A stretch of DNA of 64,000 nt from Ascaris suum (lineage: Eukaryota; Nematoda; Chromadorea; Rhabditida; Ascarididae): contig CM024187.1 in assembly GCA_013433145.1 (NCBI GenBank), positions 12,540,826 through 12,604,825 on the forward strand, read 5' to 3'. The translations under genes and the position numbers were made by a program. Below, piece after piece: positions 38,291 to 49,632 of the stretch (position 1 is the stretch's first letter; every line of letters begins with the position of its first letter). The notes beneath the pieces are model-generated. The model made no database searches, was not told the DNA's origin, and worked only from the letters and a program-made list of their open reading frames with translations.

Positions 38291-41200
38291 CTAAACAGTG
38301 GTCTCGGGGGTGGCACTCAACTTGTACTGTCTATAAGTAAGTGTAATATTGCCAGAGTTCCCTGAGCCGCACCGGTCATCGTCCTCGTGCCCAGCGACGA
38401 CCATCGAGCGACTCATACTTTCCGTCGGGGAGGACGCACTTCCAGCTAGACTTTCGACGCTTTTCGTGATAGCATTTGCAAAACGTATGGAGCGTCTTTG
38501 AGGTGCTGAGAAGCTTCTAGTCTGAAAATTTAGTGGAATCATACAAATACAACAAGGTAACAACTGCATCAAGAATATGCTCACAAATATATTGGAATAT
38601 AATTAAATTGAAATGAACCAGTTAAAGCGGCGTAAGCATATTGTGGAACTGAGTATTCATTCAGTGCTCACCATTGCCGCTGGCAATCTACGAGCAACCT
38701 GAACTGTCACCAGCAATACGTGCACAAAAATACAACCAACTGCAACATCACTACTAGGAGCTTGGATTGTTCCTCTCATTGTCAACATCTTCAGACGGAA
38801 CCTTAACGTGATCGTTTTTTCTTATGACACTGTTTGGTTAACCTTTCATATAGACAACGTCTGGAAGAAATTATGGGATATTTTAACAAAGAAGAGTCGC
38901 TATGCCCCGAAACGTTGGTCGCCTTCGGGAAAGCAATGCATACCTCAGGCAATTTATTCAATGAAAACTATAGATAACTTTAGCCAATTTGAAAACCATG
39001 ATGAACAGCCGACTTCAACTAACTGCAAAAGCTTAGGTCAACTGCTTTCTCAACGGAAGCAACGGCGCCCTTCCCTTTACACCTCCTTCCATACAAGTTC
39101 CTCTTCCGAAGCAAGAATATTATAACGTCAAACTCGGTAATTACTCAAACCTCGGCTCCTTCCCTCCAGTGTGGTTTTCCGTGAGCAGAACTTTTCGCAG
39201 AATCCATGGAAAATTCTTGCGAAACAGATCGATCTTGTGCATCGGCCTGCCGCTGCGTGAACCATTGATGTTCGCCGACGTTCAACTGGGTTTCACGACC
39301 GAGAGATTTTGTCCTCATCAACGGACTTTTCGGCGTCTCTTCATTATCGTCCAATTTCCTTCCTTAACAGTGAGTTCCTTTTCCTCCCCTCCTTCCTTTC
39401 TATTCACAAACAACATGTGCAGTTCCACTTCGTGTGCAGTTTTTTCGATCTCCCTGGAGAACGGGAGGAATAGTCGTTTGAAGATTTTCTCCAGCAAACA
39501 GATTTGAAGATTCAGCTCGAAAATACTATTCCAACGAAAAGTACCTCCTACCCCAGTTTCCCAACTGGAACTCTCCCCCATCCCTCTTAACACACTTCCA
39601 GCCACCCTAAACATTCAGACAAAGCCATTCTTGATACCACTGTTGAGAATCCGGTGCAACTCCATGCATCAGCTGTTTTTCAGAGGGATTTTGTAAACTG
39701 CTTAATGTTTATCCCAACAGGTCGCAGTCAAGCGAATTTCGGCGTGAGAGACCATAAAAGGAAAAATTTCTGCACACTGAGTGAATAACGAACGAAGAAA
39801 CAGTTATAGAATCAACACAAAACGCTCGACAGCATGCATAATTTCGTGAGATGATCTTTTCGGTGAGAATATTTCTGAAAATTCATAATCTTAAACAGCA
39901 TTTGCATCAGTGAAACTTGTTAGTTAATAATCATAAAAATTAATACAACAGTATGCAATATTTGACTGCAACAGAACGTCGGCGATTAACGCTTTCCTGT
40001 TCGTGTGCTTTAATTCACTCCGATGGAACCCTTAACATCAGATTTTGTTTTAAGACGCTGACGGATCATAAATTAAGCACATATGCGAGGAGCTATAAAA
40101 ATGCGAGAAAAGAATTGATTGAAAGTGCGTCAAAAAATGCCCATTATGTAAACGAGAACCAATGTACGACATAATGTACGAGAACCAATGTAGAACACAA
40201 GTGCGAGTAATAACACTCGGGTACGACTTTAGAACGCTCACCTCTTTGAGCGCACAGATATTCTGCCCAACTTGTGCTTGCAGCAAGTAGTTCATCCAAC
40301 GTGACGTTGTCGTAATTCGGCGAATCCAACGAGCGCATCCACGAATGGTTGTAAAGCTCTGACGGCTGCAAATAAGACTAACTCTCAGTGGGTGGTAGCA
40401 TTCTAAACAAAATCCACTTTATGGGTAGCCTGTATTTCCTCTTCAACATCACAATTTATCCAGCATAACTGCTGCACCATCAGAGTGAAAAAAAGGAGGT
40501 AGAGACGCAGACGACTGGCGATGCGACTTCCTATTTTGTCTATTAATCGTGCGTTAGAATACCTTTCAACAATTTCATCCATGCTGAGTTATTTCTCTAA
40601 TTCTGAACTGATGCAGTGCTGGACCCTGCCTCATATCATGAACGAAATTGGTAAGTGCACGAAGGAAGTGAGCAAACAAACTAAGCAATAGGCACCTTTT
40701 GCAATCCTGCTAGTAGTTTCTACAAATGCCTAAAATGATAAATAGATAAAGCATTCCATTTCTCTCCAATAAATGACCGTTCTAGAAAGCAACTTAAAAA
40801 CTCATCCTCGAATGGAAGCAACACGTTAATCAAATTTGGGGACAAATAACGAAGTAGAAAAGTTTCTAGATAGATCTATCTCGCATTCCTTTCCATTTTC
40901 CTTGGACACATAGCTATTTCAAAACCTGGAAATTTACGAAATCTTCTTCCCAAATGAACACACTGATTTCACAATTTTCAAAGCTCGCAAGTTACAGACT
41001 TATACACGAATGAATACGACGGATGCGTTTTGAGAAATGAAACCTTAGTTCAAGCTAAGTTTAAAATGACAGACGGATCATTACCGGAGAGGGAACATCG
41101 GCCAGGAGCGTTGTGTGTGGTCTCTCGTACGACGTTGATGGGAGGCACTGTTCTGCGGGTGTCAAAATCGGCTTCCTTTGCATGATAGATTTTGGTACGG

Positions 41201-43117
41201 GTTGACGTTCTGCAGCTGCATCAACCACCTCGCTTTCAGTCATTCCTTCTCCCAGGCGCCTCTCAGCCTCTTCGGAAGATTGCAGCCAAACGGGTTCCAC
41301 GTCGGTACTTCTAACTGAGGACTCTTCAGCTGGCTGGAATTAAACTGCTGTGTTACCGATTACTCACATCTTTTTTGGAATACTGCCTCTAGGACTTGTG
41401 ACTATAAAGATGATGCAAAAAAGTGAAGCTGTACGTATGCGATTCGCCATGCACAAAATGGGAGAAGTCATAGAAATATGTCATCCAATGAATATGATCC
41501 CTTAACCTGGTCTAGAGGAAATGAAGTCTAGTTTTAACAATCTGTGAAACTAATAACTTCAAAAGGAACGGTTAGGAATGATGTTGATCGCGTCAACAGC
41601 GGTGAAACAAAGTTCAACAATGGCGATAGAACTGTTAAATTTAACCATAAAATTGGACATTATGAAGTTAGCCAACTCTTGCAGGTTTTGTTGCACTAGT
41701 CTTATTATTTGTAACTTGGAAGAAAAAAGCAGAGGATAATAAAATCAACAGTTCAAAACCGGGGGGTGGAATCGCGAGCACTTCTGTCTTCTAGAGAAAC
41801 TCTTACATTGATAATGAAGGCTCCAAGCGCGGAAAGTAAGCTATCTGTCGAGAAATCATGTGTCGTAGCCATCGTGTGGGGCATCACTGTCTCCCAAAAA
41901 GTTACGTCACCTATTAAGGAGGCAATGCGATTTCCATATTTTCGAAGAAATGCTTCCCTTTCAATCTCGGAAATGCTGTAGCGAAGTGCATATAATTCTT
42001 TTTCGTAATATTTAGATGAGATATCCCAAACAAGGATCTCACACTCATTTCCATCTCAATAACCAAAACATCTTCAGGAAATCTCTTTGAGTACGAATTC
42101 TGTATGTATTTGTGCGGAAATTTGAAGTGTTCAAAAAGATGCCAAGCATAACCTTGCAAGATGAATCTGACGGCGAAGATGGAGCGAGGCGCTGGATTTT
42201 TTGCGTTGTCATTGATGAATTTCGTTTAGGAGGCTGTGGAGGTCTTAAGCATTTAACAATGGTCTCTACCGATGTTGATGGCGAACTTGATGACGCTTTG
42301 ACGTTCTCGGGCACTGCTCCCCTGCAAAACTAACATCAATAATAACATCTTAGATTAACAGCTGGTATCTTGTACTAGCAAATCACCTAACAAAAACAAA
42401 TGATGGCTTTAAGTGACAGTTGATATGCTGCATTATTAACTGATAATTTGCAAATAACGGCCGGATTTTTGCATTAAAAATTATCATCTTGCACTGATAA
42501 GTTAATGAGTGATATTTCATACCAACAAATCATATACCGCATTAGCAACTGATACTTTGCCTCAATATATGCATTAGAAAATGAAACAAAGTCTCGCAAC
42601 AACGAATAATAATTGGCAGTCATGAATTATATTTTAAATGAACAAGTGACATCAAGTGTTAGCACAACTGATAAGCTTCAACATCAATTAATATCTCATC
42701 AATAGTTTGAATGGCATTTCGCACTAATTATGGACATTCTGCACTGACAGCAAGCCGATTTCTTGCCTTAGTAGCTGAAATCGTGTCCTATTCCTGTAAA
42801 AATTGAAACCGTACTTAAATGCTCAAAGATGCCTAGATGCGTTGCCAAAAACCAATGCACTGATGTTAGCAACTAACTTGCACTGCATTAGCAATCAAAA
42901 CCTTCTATTCCCAATCAGTATTCTTACTTACGTATATCATCCATTGGGTATATGTTGCATTACTTAATGTCATTTTGCATTAATAACATACACCTTGAAT
43001 TAACAACTAGCACTAATAAGTGGGACCTCTCACCGCACGATAGCACGTATTTCCGCTCATTATGAAGTCCTCAAATTTTTTGGGAGTTGAAACAAGGGCC
43101 AATTCAGCGTTCTTCAT
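38291..43117 (-). CDS. Ser-rich protein of unknown function with C-terminal ETTV, six exons
   Basis: Minus exons: 43117-43047 (candidate first exon, MKNAELALVSTPKKFEDF), 42321-42153 (PENVKASSSSPSTSVETI), 41333-41085 (EEAERRLGEGMTESEVVDAA), 40365-40242 (SELYNHSWMRSLDSPNYDNV), 39362-39151 (SPLMRTKSLGRETQLNVGEH), 38521-38291 (RSFSAPQRRSIRFAN, stop TAG). All phases agree, giving about 351 residues. The exon at 39362 uses an AAG acceptor, which is unusual, and exon 1 uses a non-consensus gtgcta donor, so these edges are less sure. No signal peptide, TM segment or known domain is seen. The protein is rich in Ser, Glu and Arg and probably largely disordered. The end E-T-T-V fits a class I PDZ ligand. 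It lies about 450 bp downstream of the NMNAT stop on the same strand, so the two could share an operon. Confidence 0.65.
42340..43020. repeat. Degenerate repeats of a TTGCATTA..AACTGATA-like unit
   Basis: Variants such as gctgcattattaactgata, gcattagcaactgatac, ttgcactgataagttaatg and ttgcattaataacatac recur through intron 1 of the Ser-rich gene. Spacing is irregular and copies are diverged, so this looks like an old decayed satellite rather than a clean array. Confidence 0.45.
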
Positions 43118-43159
43118 GCAGTGAAAATAAAAGTTTGCTAGTTGAAGCCGCTATATTTC

Positions 43160-43540
43160 ACTAAACATTTGTCTACATATATCCGACTGACATGCCACTC
43201 CAACCTCAACGAGCCTTCTGCAACTTTGAGCAAAGCCTAGCTCATTGGTGGCCACAAGAAGTACCAGCTCCTTGCCTCCTATGGCATCTGACGCAGCTAC
43301 CTTACTCATCCTCCACGCCACCCTCCTATCAAATTCCACCTTTGTTCGGATTTCTCCCAAAAATCTTTTTCGCCTCTCTGTAACTTCTGCGAAGCACCTG
43401 GCTTTTGTGTTCTCCGATTCTCCACCTGCTACATCCGACAAAGCGCCACCTGTTCTCGCATTTCACGCGAACTGTTCTCACGATTCTTCCATTCGGAACT
43501 TTTTGTACGCAGATCGTTCCCCTCAGTTCAGGTAGTTTCA
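43160..43540. other. GC-richer segment open in several frames on both strands
   Basis: This stretch between NMNAT and the Ser-rich gene has long frames on both strands. The minus frame includes EVTERRKRFLGEIRTKVEF and KELVLLVATNELGFAQSCRR; another minus frame starts at ATG 43544 only 25 bp after the NMNAT stop (MKLPELRGTICVQKVPNGRI). None is recognised. It could be an uncharacterised exon or a fragment of a repeat family. Confidence 0.3.
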
Positions 43541-43568
43541 TCATAACATGATAACTTCATGTACATGG

Positions 43569-46500
43569 TTAGAAAAGAAAAACTGTGTTCCAGAATGCAG
43601 ACAAAAGCTGTGCAACGAATTTAGGTGAATCGCAATCAAAAGAATGCCTTGAAAGTGAGAGACCGGAGAAGGAATACAGATTGTTTTTCTCGATATAGCT
43701 TATCACTTCGTCATCGGTGCAGTACCGAATCGACTCTCTCCTTCGAACGGCTGTCCTGAAAACCGATTGCAAACCGAATTCGATACAACAACGTAAATCT
43801 GTTAAATAAGAGCACAACTGGAGCGTTTGTTTCCGGACAGACATCGAAGTTCTTAAACAAGTATACTATTCCTTTGTACTTTAAAGACACTGAAAATAGC
43901 GGTCTTACGATGACATACCACGTCCAACTCGCATCATTCTACTGTATTTGTCCGCTTCATACAGTGCACGATTGATCAACAAGATTTTCCATAGGATCTT
44001 ATAAGCAAACGGTGTAGTATCGTTCTGAATAAGTAGTTCTATGGAAATTTCATTCGAAAACCTAAACTGCGCTTGAGGAGTTATTCATAAACTTCATAAA
44101 CGAGCATCTGAGTACGCCCTTCATCTGACACTTTTTCTTTACGTGCAAAGTGATCTGTACAATGCTGCTTAACGAAGAGAATGAGTTCCCGAGCAGAATA
44201 TTACGTGGATGGAATCAGAGGAAGTTGTAGAAAGGAATCTTGAGACAAAAATTTGCAACTCCACACCCGCCTCACCCCCCCCCCCCTCCTCTCGGTCTCG
44301 TCTCGATGTAACATACGAAGGAATCACCGACCGTAACGAGCTTGAAAAATTAAAGGCATAGCCATTACCTTAATCGTGTCGAGCTAATATCGTTAGGGCA
44401 CGTTTCGTCCTCTATCACATGAATATTTTTCTGCAACTACCAAGCAAACTGAGTTACAAGATCCATGCTGATCACATAATCATACTTTTAACGCCAAACA
44501 ATGCCACATAGACGTCGTCATGGAATACAACACACTATAACTTAATCACAGAAATACATTCCAAGGGATCAATTTGGGTAATTAGTACTTGAGAGCAATA
44601 AAATTGGTGTCAGTCGTTAACAACGGCACAACAATCATTGGCTGTTCAAAAACTAAACATAACCTAGCATGACAAGTGCTAAGAGAGTTTTATGAGGAAA
44701 AATAACACCAACATTTTTGTTATTATGAAACTGCATATAGCGATGCTGTATTAAAATCACACAAATTTTATTCTTCACAATTAAATAATTTCATTTCTAG
44801 TTAACTGGGGGCAGTATATAATGTGTATTGATCTCTTGCAACGTATTTATGCGAATAAGTTGTAGTATTTTGTGTTCTACGACAATGTTTATGTTTAAAA
44901 AAGTTAACACCTTAATGACGTTAACAAGCAAAAAACGTTTCACGCAATCATAGGAAGTGAATTTGCAAATAAACCTGAAGAAGAATATGCACATAATTTG
45001 AAATGAGAAAGGTTCAAAATGTGCTAGGGAAGCCAAAATAAGATTCCTCTTAAACGATTACACCACAACTGGTTAAATGGGGTGTAAAATTATTCCATAA
45101 ACAGGTTAACCTAACCATGCAGTGAATTTTCCGCGTAATCGGCCAGCTGCTAAATTATTGAATTAAAAGATTTCAAAGAATATCTTATCAAAGCTGAGCA
45201 AAAATATGATTTTAAAAATGAGATTTTGCTCTCCGCTCAGTGACTGTGTGCGATTCCATAACACGCCTTTAAAACAGGTAAATGGGAAGTGGAAAAATGT
45301 CTAAAAGTAAAGGGTCTCCATAATGCAAACATGGAAAAACCTTATAAGGCAGATGCCTCTATCAAACAGTAAAAAAACGAATAAGTAAAATTGAGGTAAC
45401 TTTGAATTTTAAATTACCTGATGTTTCCTAAGCACGTCGACAAGGTACACCGTTTTCATAGGATCGCTATTTGTTCGTGCAATAACAACCAATCCAAAAT
45501 CTCGCACAATCTCCTCCACCTGCAATATCATTCATCCATAAGTGTATTTCAACTGTTGTGCGCTCAATGAGACAAATAAATAATTAGAATAGCATTCATT
45601 TGTCAACATCAACGTTCTCAACAGATTCTTTTCGACGTCAATTGATGGTCAGAGCTCTTGGTGAAGAGCCGACGAAATAGTACAAAATCGATCTTTCGGG
45701 AAATTTAAACTAATATAAAAAGTTCACAACTAATCAGAAACGCATATGTGAAAAACACTTAGCTCATCGTTTTTCTGCCTTCCACTTATCAGAAATTCAT
45801 TCGGTCAATCCAGAACCATCAAACTGCATAAATAGGTCTGCTTTTACATTACTTAAGCAATAAGCACATTACATCCATTTAATTAATGAAAGGTAACAGA
45901 GTTCTGTTCGCATGGAAGGCGAAACAAGCTATCAAAGCGGGTATTAGATTAATGAAAGTGGATGCGACTCGAGGAATGTGGTCATCACTCCAAGATGAAA
46001 GAACAAAGGAAAAAGAAATGGGTGAGGATAAAGGAATGACAATTTTTGATGTTCGAGGATAAGGTAGTGGAATACGAGAATAATAAGAATATTATCAAAA
46101 ATTCTTGACAGAAAGAGGTGTTGACGGACATATACGAAAGAAATAACCGATGAGAACTATTAGGGAGATGCAAGTGCACTCTTAAACGTGCCAGCAATGA
46201 CTTCGTTTACGTTAATACCAGTCTTCGCGAACGTTTTTGAAAAATTACTACTCACCTTCTTCCTTTCAGTTATTGGGCACCACTAATCATTGTGATGAGG
46301 ACAGTGATCGACGCAGCAGTCTTGAGGTTAGAGGAGATTTCGGCCTCGACAACAACAAAGAAATGGAGGGGAGAAGGGAGGAAGGGCCGGATAGTGAGCA
46401 CAAGGGTAAAGGAAGAGAAAAAAGAGACAGCGCGGAAGAGGAAGGGAGGGAAGGGAAGAGAGAGGAAGAGAAAGTGGAAAAGAGAAGATATAGAGGGAAA

Positions 46501-49500
46501 GAACGAGAGATGGAGAGAAAGAAAGAGTGGGAACAGCGGAAGAAAAGAAGAGGGAAAGAGAGAGGGAAAGAGGGAGGGGGAAAGAAAGAAAGAGAGAGAA
46601 AGGCGAGACCAAAAGACACCAAGAGAGAGAAAGACAGAGCGACAAAGCAGTAAGAAATATGTGCAACTTACGTGTTCCGGGTTCCAGATTCTGTTTCCCG
46701 CGGCATCGGTTTTCGCGAAACTTTCGACAACATCACCGCCACACAAAAACATTAAGCGAATTCCAGATGGCCCATCGCCGTACTTGAGCTCAAGCTGCTT
46801 TTTGAAATGATTGAGCACGTGCAACGTTCGTGTCCATTCGCTCTGCGAGCACTCCCATCCGTCGGCCCTGCATCCAGCGTGCTTTCTTCAGGTAAACTCA
46901 GCAGTCAATGAGTTCTTTGTCTCCAATAGGAAGTCAAACTTCGTCATTTTTAAAAATGAGCCACGTCATTAAACAAAAGCAAATAAAAAAAGCAAAATTT
47001 ATCAACCGCTGAATGGCTTAGACGTCTGCACAAGACTCAGGTTGGATATCCGCAGCTCGAACCAAAATTAGCAAATCCACTCCCGGTCCACCCTCCTTCT
47101 TCCCGTCTGGACTAGAAATTGAAAGGTCGATGCATGCAAGACTCGCCTTCACATCAACATTGCCTTCGTGAATGCTTCTGCGTCAGTCGTATACAGTCGC
47201 TCCCGAAAACGAATGATGCTACCAAAGAAAGTGAATAATATTGGAGCCTTCCTTACATTTGATATGGTTTCGATAGATGGCAGCATTGGAGTTTTGAATA
47301 CGGGAAACCAGGGTACATAAAACGTCCTCCAAATGGAGCAATTTAGAAAGAAACTATTAGGACGCTAATTCAAATCTGATAAAATCTGTACATCCTGAGT
47401 TTAGTGTCCCTCCCTTCGGCAAAAGTTCTCGGTGGAGAATGCATGCACACCTCTGCCATCGCTAACCGTGTATGCAGCCTGACTAGCACCGACCTTGATT
47501 GCAGCAGTCGTTGTGAATTATGAGGTATGCAAAATCGATAACAATAAGTGAATTCGCAATCTTTTTAATTCCAAATGTCTCTCGAAGTATTTTGTTCCGA
47601 GACATGAAATTGAGACATCATACCGCAATACTCACATTGCTCATAACTGTTTCTACTTTAGCTTTCTATTAGAGCACAAAGTCGCTCCAGTGGCCTCTAC
47701 TGCACGAAAACTTAATAGACTTCAAAGTGCTCGCTCTTTAAAAAATATGCTCTGAAAGTTCTTACGCAAAAACAGCGGAAGTATAGCAGAAAAGCTCCTC
47801 AGAGTAGCCACGTTTTCTAAAATGGCACTCTATCAAGTTCTCCTATCTCCTTTGATGTATTTTCTAGCAAGAGCAAACAGAATTGCGCATAAATTCAACG
47901 AAGTCCTCGCAGCTCTCGAGAATTGAATCCGCAGATGCAAACACATCTGAATATTTCAACTTTCTAAAATCATGTTCCATTAAAGCTGAAGAAACTTTTA
48001 AGATTTCTTCCTGATTTAGTGGGATCCTTAAAAGCGTTGAGCATTACTCGCTCACCTCAACCACGTAGAATTGCGTACGGCGAGCTGGACCATTTTAAGG
48101 CGATGCTCAGCTGTCAGTAGATCTGGCTTGCGAAATGAATCGGCAACTGGACTCAAAATACCCTCGACAACGACACAATTGTGCGTCTTTTCCAAGTAGT
48201 CACGAGCTCTCACTAAATCATTTTGTGTCTATTATGCTTTTCATTAGATTCGCCGTTCTCATACAAGACTTCTTTTTCAAAGTTTCAATTGCCTCAATGT
48301 GTAGATAAAATTGAGAACTATCAAGAAAAGCTTTTCAATATAAAAGTCTAACAAAAAACTCGATGCAGCTGGACGTCATCATTACATCCTCATCAGTAAT
48401 TCACTGCATATTGCGGAATGAATAAGTTCTTGAAAAAGCACTCATCCTTTTACGTTGTTCTGCAAACGTAAGAATTGTCTTCTTTGGCAACGAGAAATGC
48501 CAAACGGTCATTTAGTGACAGCAATAGAGACCTCGTTGAAATGCCACGAAATAAGCTGGGCACATGCTCATGAAAGCAAGTATGTTCCCATCAAAACTGG
48601 GTAACATATGAGTTCTGCGAGAAGGGATAAACATGAAGTTCCAAGAAAGAGGAAACTCGAAGCGTCATCATTCTCATCTCTAGGATGTGCATCGAATTCA
48701 AGTCGCTCGATCAAAAAAGAAAAAAAAAACAGAATACTAGCAAGTAGGATTCTTGTTAAATTTTCGGAGTTGCAAAAAAAAAACGAGAATGTATACATTC
48801 TGAAGTTTCTGCGGTGGGAACGCCATCCATCTGGCTAATCTCAGTTGCGCAGCACGAAGCCCTTACTACTTTTTCAGTTACACTCTACTTACTCTTCTTT
48901 TCCTTCTCCACATCCATCTCTCCCCCCCCCCCCCCCAGCCTCAAAACAACACCTCCTGCTATTCGCTCCGATTCCCAATGGGACTATCCTACAGAGATTG
49001 TATTATTTAACTGAGAGATGTGAGCATTCTCGTGCTGTGCCTTTAACTCGCTCTGTTTTGCTACCGTTTCTCTCTTACTGCTTTTTCTAACTAAAATTTT
49101 TGAAGGCAAAAGAACAGAAAATAAATTAATGGCAGGATAAGCTGCAATGTTCGCAGTAATGCAGTTCTCGTCATGAAGCAAAGCAATGTTTGTCTTCAAG
49201 TCATCCTATTTCGGCATCGGACGGAAGTGTTGCAACGAATACTTCCACCACTAGTTGCTTTATTCACTACTCAGTTACGAATACGCCCCATCGTCCCTTG
49301 TTAGTTCTTGCCGCTACCGCATATTACAACTCTCATAAATAGAGCTCGTAAAATTATGCGAAGCTCTAAAATTTCGTCATTTCTTTTTAACAACACTTTC
49401 TCCATGCAAACAACATCTCTACTGCTCTAAATAGACCTTAGGGCGAAATGAATGAAAGAATGCCAATACGAATATTTCAAAATTCGCTACGCACTGCTGT

Positions 49501-49632
49501 GGAAATGTAAAGGAACCTACCGAACATTCTTAGGTGCATATAAGTTGGCGGATTGAAGGAGCCACACGCTAGCAGAGCGACACGTCGACCATGCACTTCG
49601 GAAACAACTGCGCACTCACCCTCACCGTCCAT
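43569..49632 (-). CDS. NMNAT: Nicotinamide-mononucleotide adenylyltransferase (NMNAT), six exons
   Basis: NMNAT joins NMN (or NaMN) and ATP to make NAD+ (or NaAD), the last shared step of NAD synthesis. Minus exons: 49632-49521 (ATG; ALLACGSFNPPTYMHLRMF), 48212-48056 (VVEGILSPVADSFRKP), 46867-46672 (ADGWECSQSEWTRTLHVLNH; LCGGDVVESFA), 45519-45418 (VEEIVRDFGLVVIAR), 44430-44369 (NIHVIEDETCPNDISSTRL), 43755-43569 (RRESIRYCTDDEVISYIEKN, stop TAA). All introns are in phase and give 271 residues, the family's normal size. The nucleotidyltransferase motifs are both present: GSFNPPTYMH (GxFxPxxxxH type) and ISSTRLR. The last 35 or so residues after NLYSF resemble nothing and may reflect read-through of an unrecognised splice site. 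Upstream of ATG 49632 the frame closes at TAA, and a TAG acceptor 12 bp before the ATG could take a spliced leader. Confidence 0.95.
43905..44090 (-). pseudogene. Possible MSP-domain-like fragment in NMNAT intron 5
   Basis: A minus frame of about 60 codons, ending at TAA near 43905, reads ISIELLIQNDTTPFAYKI. That recalls the L.L.N.t...AFKIK strand of major-sperm-protein domains. It is followed by unrelated residues and lacks the Y.V.P..G part. It has a good acceptor (ttattcag) and a possible donor (gtatgt), but cannot be part of NMNAT because exons 5 and 6 already join in phase. Confidence 0.2.
46360..46655 (+). repeat. Polypurine (GA-rich) tract, about 295 bp, in NMNAT intron 3
   Basis: The plus strand is almost all A and G (gagagaaagaaagag, gggaaagagagagggaaag). 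The long overlapping ORFs here come from this low complexity. It ends only about 20 bp from the donor of NMNAT exon 3 (46671), so on the transcript the intron starts with a polypyrimidine run. Confidence 0.9.

Noticed and set aside
46237..46824. ORFs of 112-184 codons on both strands, rich in Lys/Glu/Arg or Ser/Leu/Phe
   Set aside because: They come from the polypurine tract. Only the part matching NMNAT exon 3 (46867-46672) is coding.
47010..47080. tRNA-like words (tggcttagac; gctcgaacc) on the plus strand
   Set aside because: Only fragments of A- and B-box-like sequence, with no closing stems; too weak to list as an RNA gene.
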